42,321 nucleotides of DNA. Origin: Ectocarpus siliculosus. Its lineage: Eukaryota > Sar > Phaeophyceae > Ectocarpales > Ectocarpaceae. Below the pieces are notes generated by a model. The model did not search any database. It saw only the letters and a list, made by a program, of their open reading frames with translations, and was not told the origin of the DNA. This document shows, one piece after another, positions 34,212-42,321 of this stretch. The DNA is taken from the NCBI GenBank assembly GCA_000310025.1, contig FN649734.1, positions 3,002,100-3,044,420 of the forward strand, written 5' to 3'. Both the position numbers and the translations under genes were made by a program. Numbering within the stretch: position 1 is the stretch's first letter; each line of letters begins with the position of its first letter.

Positions 34212-37096
34212 ACCGCAAACCCATTTTCGCCTCGACGTCCTCACCTCCCTTAGAGACTCCACCGCTATCACGTTGGCAGCACTCTCCGCTCTTCTCTCCG
34301 ATGGACCCTTCTCCCGGTCGCCCGTCTCCCTTGCCGAGGCCGCTACGGATGACGAATTATCGCTTAATCCGTTGCCGCATCCCCTCGGTGCCGCCGAGGC
34401 GTCACTCCCTACGTCTCCCTCCCCCATTTCCCACTTCATCGCTGTGTCGTGGTCTTCATCACACCCGCTCCAAGGAGCTCGATGTGTCTGCTCTGGACGA
34501 TTCCTGTTGGGGAGCAACAAACTGAGATCGCTCTCGGACGTCGAATCCTTCAAACCGTCCTCAGATCGCGTGCGACGTGCCGCCGGAGGCGCCTGAACCG
34601 TCAGCGGCGAAACGGCCGTTTTGGTCAGCGCCGGACCAGCGACGCGATCAAGGGCGGTGTCCGAAGCTCGTCGACGGAAAGGAGACCGAGGTGGCGCTAC
34701 GATGAGGGGCGAGAGGTTGTTGCTCCCTCCCCCCCCCCACAAGCCCGCCAGGTCGTCTCTCGCATCGTTTCCCATTTTGAGGTTCCACCCGGATTCGGCT
34801 TCGCCGGCAGCATGTCCCTGGTCGATGTTGACGGCGCTGCTCTTGAGAGCGCTAGGTCCGCCACGACTTCCGCGGTCCTCCTCCGCGACTCCTTTGCCGG
34901 CATTTGTCTCGTTGGCAGGTGCCCACCTCGAGAGATCCATGCACCTGGTTTTTCGTGGCATATTGATGTCGTCACCGACAACAGGCACCTTGGCGTGTGA
35001 GTGGTTTCTCTTAGGACCTAGTGCCCATGATAAAAATACGGGGGGCACTCTTAGGCGGTTTACGTGTAGGACCGTAGGATTTAAGGGTCGCCGCTCGATG
35101 GTGTGGCGAAGCCCCTGTCATTCAGGAGAGTTGCCTCGGACACAGTGCGCTCTTGATTTGTCGCTCAATTAAAGAACACGTCTACGCCAACGGGCGGTAG
35201 TTCTTGCTACACATGGGCAGCCCGGAGAGACTGTTGTAACACACGCTTGGGCGGCACTATCTGTCATTCCCCATCGTGTACAAACCCCGTACAAGGTCAC
35301 ACCTGGCGTCTCATGCCCTTCGGCGTGCTTGATAAATAGAGCAAAGCTGTTTGGAGCATCATTTATCAGTACAGGTGTACAAGTCACAGCAGGGATGGGA
35401 CACTTTTTTGTGTGCCAGGCATCGGCTATGACCCCGCAACTGCGAAACCACAGGCTTCCCAACAAAACCGCCCGCGAGTCAGACAGCGTCTACATGTAGC
35501 CTGCTAAGTAAACAGTGGTCTCTGGGGTTCGGCTAGATCAAAACACCTCCAACGTTCGAATCCGCAACATACTAGCCCACCCATAGTATGGTGTTCGTGA
35601 GCTGTGATCTATGCCGCCTGGAACGACACTTTTCACCGCGCCGTTGTTGACGTTTAGGAGCAACCTTTCCCCGCACTCGGTCTGGAGCTTTCGGTGTGAC
35701 AAAGCTTTCTGTGGTCGCACACGCGAAAACGAGAGTGTAACCTCAGCATGCAACCGGGCTGTACCCAAGCGGGCTAGAAAACTACTGAGACCAGCGAAAA
35801 AGTGCCACCTGTTGTACCACGTTCTGCAACTTGACGTGCGTCGCTGTCACTATCTATCATTCTCTCAGCCAAAAACTGCAGCTCCTTCGTCTTTGGGTTT
35901 TCAGGTGCCATCCGGGAGTATCGGGGGTGATGTCGTCGCAGCTACTTGCATTGTCTACACGTCCTGTGCTGTGGAAGCAACGTCCGTGGGCTGTGGAAGC
36001 AAGGTCGTTCGTTATCCATGTTCTTGGGGCCTCACCTACTAAACGCTTGGAAGAGGATGCCGTGCCCTTTGAACGGGTTGCCTAAACCGTCGTCCGAGTC
36101 ATTATCCTCATCCGACAGCAACCCCTGCTCTTCGGCCCTCCCCTGGCCAGCGCCCGCTTCGTCCCTGGGATCGTTAGGGCTAGGCAGATTCGCTTTCGAC
36201 GCGGACCGCTTTTTCAGCATTGCGTCCGGCGTATCTGCAAGGGGATCCGGACAGCAACACCTCATTTTGTTTCTGCCTCTCGCGACTGTAGATATTCCTC
36301 GCCAAAGGGATACCGATGGAAGCATCGGGGTACCTCGACTGACGAAGCGCTGACTACCGGAATGACATCTCTCGTACCTTGGGGGGTCGGAAACACGGTG
36401 CATCACAGACCGGCTTGACAGCAAACACCAGGCCGTTCGAGTCGCTTCGGCTCTTGTGAGGAAGCCTGTTGCACAACGTGACCAACACCACCCTGAAACT
36501 AGCTAGCCCCGAGAGAAAGGGAGGAAAGACTAAAAAAAAAAACAATAACCAATTTCCGCCTGCATCCTCCATCAACCCGACCAATGCTGCCAGCACTATC
36601 GGGTCACACGTTTACCTGGGCTCCTGTTGACGTTGGCGAAAATGCGGCTTCTCTCGTCCCCCGCCGCCGCCGCTTTCATCGACTTCGTCTGTCGACCACG
36701 CCGCAAAGAAACCGGGTGTGCTGCCACAGACTCCCCCTTGAGGAGACTGCGCAGGAGCAACGCGGGCCGATCTGCCGGCTGCGGCCCGGAAAACCGTACC
36801 TCGACGACCACACTCCTCGTGCCCGAGCTACTACTTTCCGAGTCGCCCTTCTCGGTTGTCTTCCTGTCGGTCTCGTCGAGCGTTCCATATTTTTTCCTCC
36901 TACCGACTGGCCCTCTGGGCGTGGCCGGCCTGACCGTCAGCCACGTAGTCGCCGTGTACGTGTCCGTGAAGGTGGCCAAGGCGGCTTCTTGTTGAGCTGG
37001 AGTTTTTTTCAACGAACACGCGCGGTTTTTGTGTGGCGAAGTTGGATTTGCGCCCCCTCGATAGGCGCCTAGGCCGGTGCTGCGATCACCGCCCAT
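34212..37096 (-). CDS. Unrecognised gene D, 5' exons: low-complexity Ser/Arg/Asp-rich protein
   Basis: Exon 1 is 37096-36616 (ATG at 37096; 160 codons plus 1 nt). Exon 2 is 36502-36378, with a phase-compatible acceptor after a pyrimidine tract. A third coding stretch ends at 36036 with a GTGAGG donor; its acceptor, near 36210-36250, is unresolved. A long exon is 34988-34212 (259 codons, phase 0 to 0, GTGAGT donor). An exon must be missing between 36036 and 34988 to correct the phase. Exon 1 is basic and Ser-rich (DSESSSSGTRSVVVEVRFSG). Exon 2 has beta-strand-like FRVVLVTLC and LVFAVKP. The third stretch is acidic (LLSDEDNDSDDG). The long exon is Ser/Arg/Asp-rich, probably disordered, with RRRAS and RTRSEDG that look like kinase sites. 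No signal peptide is evident, so an intracellular location is likely. The function is not recognised. Confidence 0.5.
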
Positions 37097-39082
37097 TGAC
37101 GACAGTCTTGGCTTCCAAGGGAAAGCGATCTGGGAAACTCAAAAGACAAGAGGTGACACACTACTGTAGGTACCGACGGTTTGGCAAAATAAGCGGTAAC
37201 GACTAGAAGAGCGAACTTGTGTATTCCGTTGCGTGTACGATTGGTGTGTCACTTGGCCAGAGGAAATGCAAGAGTTTTAAGGCAAGCGATGCGAATCACA
37301 GCCAAAGGACGTTCGTCTACGTGTACGCCTGGGGCAAGGTCGGCGGGCCGGAGTTGTGCTTGTCCCACACGCTTCCTGTTGACACAGGATGAATGGCCAC
37401 CTTTTTTTCGAGCATTTCAACCGACAAGTTTTGTCTAGAAAAACTGTTCACACACCAGAGAGAAAAAAGTGGTTGCACCCCTTCGCGCATTACACATAGC
37501 TTTGGTGGGTGCCGGAGCGCCTGTAGACGTCAACATGCTCTCTGTGTCGATTCGAGTCTTTAGGGCGAGACCCGGGTGGCGGGGTGTGTGGTGATGGGGT
37601 AGATGCTTCATTGCCCCCGGGTGGCAGCAACTATCTGTATCTAGACGGAACTATTTCGGCTTCACGATGGGTCCCACTATTGTCTAGCCCTGCCCTGCAG
37701 CAGCACAGCAGTCGTCGATGTCCTGTGCCGATTCGATTATGGTAGGGCTAGCCCAGCTGGTTGGCGTATCTCCCTCCACACACAGCGATTCTCTCTCAGG
37801 AGTTTTTTTTTCGTTCAACATTTAACATTTGCGGCGGACAATAACTATCACATACTACGGGCGTGAGGAATCGGGATGGCCGGCAAGAACTACTGCGGCA
37901 ACATGTAAGTCTTTCTGTGTTTGTATGTATTGTTCCAAATAAAATGTACCAAAGCAGGAAAGGGAGGCAAAGAAAACAAACAAGAGCGTCTGCTGTGTGA
38001 AAATTAAGCTTCCTCCGTGACCCAGCTGATACATCACCCACCCAAAGGCGTGTACACTGCCCATTACATACAACTCTTATGTATAGTACTGTAGATTGTA
38101 GACGAACATGGGACACAATCACGCCTCGACTACATATAGTAGGAGCACCGAGAGCCATTACTGGCCGAAGATTACGCAGGGGTGGTCCTGTGCTACGGTT
38201 TTACAGACAACCAAATTTAGTCTACTGCTGTACGTAACGGCCAAAACGTACGCTACTAAGTGTGTGTGTGTGTGTTTTCGTCCTATTTATTGTGGCAACA
38301 GTCCCCCCGTTTTTCGTGGTGAGACGTGTATTACACTGTTCAGCGTATGTAGAGTACTACACTTTTCAGTGTATTTTTTCGTACAACTGCAACTATCCAG
38401 GGTCACACAGGAGGGGGTAAACACCAGGACTTTTTTCTTATTATTATTTATTTTCATGCCGCACCTTCCTCCTGCGGTGCGTGCTGAATTTTATTTCTAT
38501 CGCTCCCTCGTCAACGGTGCTATTTGTAACGTCAAAGTTTGGTACTTACGAGAGCTTTTCAGCTATATTTCGCTTTCACCCGCGAATTTTGCAAATTTCT
38601 AAGTTTTTCACCCCACAGGAATACGAATTCACGACCTCTGGCGACTAGCGGTTTACGAAGATACCAGTAGACCACCGGGTCGACCGGACTAAATACATTG
38701 TACAAGTAACAATAATGTATCCAGAAATTTCGAACAACGGAGAGTGTACATAGTTCGAGCCTGTCATGTAGGTCTACCACAGATAGAAATGATTCATCAT
38801 GTTGACGCAGTTCAGACTCCAGCATCAGCGGTCAGATGGTGAGTCGGCATTGCGCAAAATACGCCTGAGGCAACCCGTGTACGCCGTAAATAATCAGGAG
38901 TCCATACGCCGTGTGTCAAAGAGCGATAATTATGCTTTAGAACAACACGAACCGCGCCCACATTTGTTCACTGCTGTTACGCCCGTGATTTGACTGTTTG
39001 ACTTCGACAACAGAGACAGCGTCCAAGAGACAGAGACAGCAGATTGGAGGTTGGCACTCACTGCTGCTGCTGCTGCTGCTGT
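37097..39082. other. Upstream of gene D; no supported gene
   Basis: The region 5' of gene D. The longest plus-strand frame (38108-38602, 164 aa) is rich in F, C and T and has no domain, signal peptide or splice support. It is not called. Confidence 0.5.
39059..39081. repeat. (CTG)7 microsatellite
   Basis: Seven CTG triplets abut the left arm of the 39083 foldback. Confidence 0.85.
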
Positions 39083-39318
39083 AGGTACTACCGTATATGA
39101 CACAAGATGACACACCCCCTTGGCCGATTTTCAAAGCTCGATTTCTCAACAGCAGGAAGAGTCACAGCGCCGAAAACGGCGGCGTTGGAACCGTCTCGTC
39201 GAGAGCTGTTCGAAAACGTATTGTTTCATTTATGCATCCTCTTCGTCGTGGAGTAATCGAGCTTTGAAAATCGGTCCAGGGGGTGTGTTATCTTGTGTCA
39301 TATACGGTATATACCTCC
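39083..39318. repeat. Foldback (MITE-like) element, arms of about 66 bp
   Basis: Arm 39083-39147 (CCGTATATGACACAAGATGA... CGATTTTCAAAGCTCG) is the reverse complement, with few mismatches, of 39251-39318 (CGAGCTTTGAAAATCGG... ATCTTGTGTCATATACGG). The spacer is about 103 bp. A related copy of the right arm and its flank lies at 4711-4786. There is no coding potential. Confidence 0.8.
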
Positions 39319-39485
39319 AATCTCCAAGTCTTGAAAAAATAAGTTGTTCCTTCTTTTCTAGAGGCACCTATTGGCGCTGCCGGCGATGCTACGTCTCGTG
39401 ACAGCTCCAAAATGGTGACGGCCGCAGAGCACGTAGTACAATGGCGTGGCCAATGTCAAGCAGCAAGCAACCCTCTCTCGTCTCA

Positions 39486-39535
39486 TCAATCCCCCTGCTT
39501 CCCCCCCGCTCTCTCTCTCCCTCTCTCTCCAGCAG
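39486..39535. repeat. CT-rich simple repeat
   Basis: A CCCCC then CTCTCTCTCC tract ends in CAG. On the minus strand it is GA-rich. Confidence 0.6.
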
Positions 39536-39543
39536 AAACTTAC

Positions 39544-39670
39544 CCTTCGTGTCGGAGATGCTGACGCCGGAGACGTGAAACTGCCAGCATCTCTGCTTTC
39601 TTGCGCTCGCCGCGGCGGCAGCAGCGCCCCCAGAGGCAGCACATGTAGTAGTGGTAGACGGCATGTTCAC
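39544..39670 (-). CDS. Possible first exon of an unknown minus-strand gene
   Basis: An ATG at 39670 opens a frame reading MNMPSTTTTCAASGG, then an Ala run, then WQFHVSGVSISDTK, ending at a strong GTAAGT donor (after 39544). A second frame is also open across the same bases. No downstream exon could be joined. Very tentative. Confidence 0.2.
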
Positions 39671-41926
39671 GAAGTGGAAGACACCACGGGGATGTGAAAG
39701 AACCCCTCCGGTTCTTCTTCTGTGGCCCGTCGAGTGCCGAGCCTCCCCAACGCACTCCCCTTCTGCCCCTCTGCTGCGGGGCAGAATAGAGAAGCCTGCG
39801 ACGCCGCCCGCCGTTCTTTCGAGACTGCTGTAGTATATTGAAGAAACCAGTTCAGCGGCTACACCAGACAGCAGCAGTGGGTCGCCAGACGCATACCCCC
39901 CCCCCCCCGCCGCACCACAGCGCCCTGGAGCTCGGATGGCAAGGCAGGACAGATCAAAGACCTATTCTCATGACTAGAGTGAAGGACGCGTTTGGGAGTT
40001 GTGCTGCCCAGCTGCTGGTTGATGTGCACATCTCCCACCCGCACTTTTCACGAATTCCGATGTTGGGTCCAATTACACGATGTGGTCGGAATCTCTCTGC
40101 TGCTTGCTGCTGCGGAGCACTTGAACGCTCGCGGTCTGACAGCCCGGCCGTCGTCCTTACAGCAGTATATGCTTCGACCTGAAGACGCGTGGGTGGAGGG
40201 AACCTGGTAACACTTCAGCAGTCGCCACGGTTTGTCAGATGGGGTTTAATGAGTGATGAGAGCCAGCTCTGACAACAGGTGACAGGAGCGGCGGGTTTGG
40301 ATACAGTATGACGTTTTGGGATCTTTTGAGGGCATCTCAACGCATCTCCGAAAAAAAGTAAAAAAAAAAGCCGTTCATCACATTGCTTAGTTGCGGCACC
40401 TCGAGCTCGGCTGACACTAACCCTGTAACAATAACGCAATCCTGACAAAACAACAAGCGCTTCTTTCAGTGGGTAAGCCACGCGTGCTTGACTATACGCG
40501 TAGAAAAACGCCTGCATTTTACTAGCACGAAACAGTATAGCAGCAGTGCTGTAGGATATTCGAATGATGTGTACCCGTGTATCCCCAGACTATTCGCGAG
40601 ATAGACTATAGGGAGCCTGCAAAAAGGGTTATGTATCGCTTTCCGCAGTACTGCTGTAGTGTCCATCAAAACCTCTTACAGCTGACGTCAGTACAGCACC
40701 TGGACGAAACACAGCACACACATACCTTGTTTAGCAGATGATTCTTGTGTGTACGTTTGTGGTTGTTTCTCTCACATTAGCTCCATAGTCCACAAAAATG
40801 GGGAGCCCGTGGTCGCAAAACCCGGCACATACCACGCCGCGCGGAAACGTGTGTACCAGTGACCTCTTCTACCGGTGGACCGCGCTGTGCTGCTGCTGCT
40901 GCTGCTGCTGCTGCTGCGCGATCTCCGATGAACAAATATTTTTGGAAGGTGGTGTGTGTTGTGCCCTCTTTGTTGAAGTGTCCAACACTGGTCGCGCAGC
41001 CGCACACAAAAAAAAAAGGACTCCTCCAAGGGGCTTCAAACCCGAACTTGATGTCTTCGATCATCAGAACAAACAGAAGCAGCGCCTGCGCTTTTTTCTG
41101 CTCAATACTATCGAATCAAGCTCCTGTTGTTGGTGGAGACTGGACAAAAGGTATGTCGCCCCAGATCCAAGAGAAAAATCCATGCTGCTTTTGGGGAATC
41201 CTTCCTAAACAGAAACACGGGTAGTTGTATCGGCTACTGCTGTATCGCTGCATGTATGAATTCGTTGCGAATTAATCCTGGGGGAGTCTTTACCTATGGA
41301 TGGATAGATATGAACTCGTTGCGTTTTCGAAAGAAAAAAAAGTCAATAGGGGGTTGTACACGCTCATCATCTCTGTGGATCTGGCCAAAAGGGGTTTGCC
41401 CACCGGTCAAAAAACACCAGCCTGAAGCATGTCTTGTCTCAAAAAGAGGGCATGGAACGGTGAGGCCGCCGTAGAGCGATTTCTCACTGCCATACATCGT
41501 GCCGGCCCGCTCAGAGGAAACAAACGTGCATCCTCACAGGAAAACCGAGGCTCAGATTGTGGATAAAACAAAGATGTCTCGATAAATAGATTGGACGCAC
41601 ACACGGCTGAAACCTGCATTTTGCATGCAGCCGTTCGATGGCATGCAGTTTACATGTAGTAGCAACTATCCCGCGCTCGATCATTGAGACGCTTTAGGCT
41701 TCGAGCCTTGCTCAAAACAGGTGTTTCCTTACAAGAGGAACCGACACCTTTTTGTATCTCTCAATCCCAGCCAAGCGCACAAGTTCCTTCCCGCCCCCCA
41801 CAAAAACGCCGTAAATTAACCGTTCATAAGAAATAGGAGCACTTCACACGATCTATTACGTACCAGAAGGCGGCCCGTTCGGCAGCACGATGGAACTGCA
41901 GCTTCGCAAACATAGTCACACTACAA
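39671..41926. other. No supported gene; microsatellites only
   Basis: Open frames between 40777 and 41224, on both strands, owe their length to the GCT repeat at about 40889-40917 (poly-Ala, poly-Cys). Nothing else is recognisable. Confidence 0.5.
40889..40917. repeat. (TGC)n microsatellite, about 10 units
   Basis: An uninterrupted TGC/GCA triplet run that creates artefactual poly-Cys and poly-Ala frames. Confidence 0.9.
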
Positions 41927-42181
41927 CTACAGCAAGACAAAATTCTGGGGGTATCCCCAATTATCCCCACATCTCCTGGGCGTCCTGAACCCAGGCACGG
42001 ACCCTCTGGTCAAGGCCCGTGAGGCTCTTCGGAAGACTTCGGCGCTAGCAGCGTTATCGGGGTGTATTCCGACCGGAATCCCGTCGGGCAGGCTTCCTTG
42101 TGCGGCAGCTCCAGCGCGCTTTCCGCCTGCCTCATGGCACGATTTTTGGACGGGACCGAAACAGAAAATAGGAACAAGCAC
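41927..42181 (-). pseudogene. HPD-containing coding-like fragment, possibly frameshifted
   Basis: A minus-strand frame reads IPVGIHPDNAASAEVFRRAS. HPD followed by an FRR..RA helix resembles the end of a DnaJ J-domain. In the neighbouring frame the sequence continues as LDQRVRAWVQDAQEMWG, and upstream a third frame reads MRQAESALELPHKE. This suggests a decayed gene with frameshifts, or exon pieces. The expected J-domain helix before HPD is not seen, so the assignment is weak. Confidence 0.22.
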
Positions 42182-42279
42182 CTACTTTGATTATGCCTGA
42201 GGTTAATGAACGCCTGTGAACATGAAACGGTGACAACAACGACCACGACCATGGCAACAATTACAACGCCAATGACGAG

Positions 42280-42320
<41 letters not shown>

Positions 42321-42321
42321 C
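42280..42321. repeat. (AAC)n microsatellite cut by the window end
   Basis: About 14 uninterrupted AAC triplets run to the last base of the window. Confidence 0.95.

Noticed and set aside
34449-35172. Two 183-aa plus-strand frames
   Set aside because: Shadows of the 777-nt minus-strand exon of gene D. The minus frame has compatible splice sites and Ser/Asp-rich coding composition.
38108-38602. 164-aa plus-strand open frame
   Set aside because: AT-rich composition, no domain, no splice or start context; probably chance.
39540-39755. VYHYY reading suggesting another YHYH exon
   Set aside because: It has none of the conserved context (CGG before, CLQEQ after), and the other frame is equally open.
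40777-41224. Frames with poly-Ala or poly-Cys on both strands
   Set aside because: Their length depends on the TGC microsatellite, and no homologous or domain-like sequence flanks it.

Overview
This is a eukaryotic nuclear window. Every gene I can support is split by many GT-AG introns of about 170-1600 bases, often with pyrimidine-rich 3' ends. The intron style, the CCCTAA-type (TTAGGG) repeat, the CAG/CTG microsatellites and the presence of YHYH-domain surface proteins all fit a stramenopile. My best guess is a brown alga of the Ectocarpus type. That is inference: no organelle, rRNA or marker gene is present to prove it. The first 64 bases (poly-T, poly-G, then 23 C) look like a low-complexity contig or gap edge.

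The main content is a cluster of three paralogous genes for secreted, apparently membrane-tethered YHYH-domain proteins. Gene A (+, 1417-7117) lacks recognisable first exons. Gene B (-, 12197-19250, 11 exons, 397 aa) and gene C (-, 22706-28862, 11 exons, 385 aa) can be assembled completely, with every splice phase agreeing. B and C are tandem; A is convergent with B. All three share this order: YHYH core (CGG..., YHYH, CLQEQ), GWxY-DGFPIYGQLGP, a Cys-rich region (CLD.C.GYE...YRYY, then FPFT.NC.RGCC), an acidic region (GYTDDY; D[ST][DE]LI.GDD), a variable acidic/Pro/Gly-rich stalk, and a hydrophobic C-terminal tail that resembles a GPI-attachment signal. B and C also have a signal peptide and a CPNH exon. 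No function is known for the YHYH family. From the sequence I can only say that these look like extracellular, disulfide-rich, surface-anchored proteins.

A fourth, unrecognised gene (D, -, about 37096 down to 31343) is pieced together from exons with compatible phases. It has a Ser/Arg/Asp-rich, probably disordered N-terminal half and a more globular C-terminal half. Its junctions are partly unresolved.

The rest is intergenic or intronic and rich in repeats. The gene B introns hold a self-complementary CATGGAAGTCCATGGA-type minisatellite (13475-14022), an interstitial telomere-like array and an 18-unit CTG/CAG repeat. Elsewhere there is a 283-289 bp inverted repeat (30656-31371), a smaller foldback at 39083-39318 with a related copy in a gene A intron, and several short tandem duplications. 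The stretches 7118-12196, 19251-22705, 28863-30655 and 37097-42321 hold no gene I can support, apart from two weak coding-like fragments (21598-22003 and 41927-42181).
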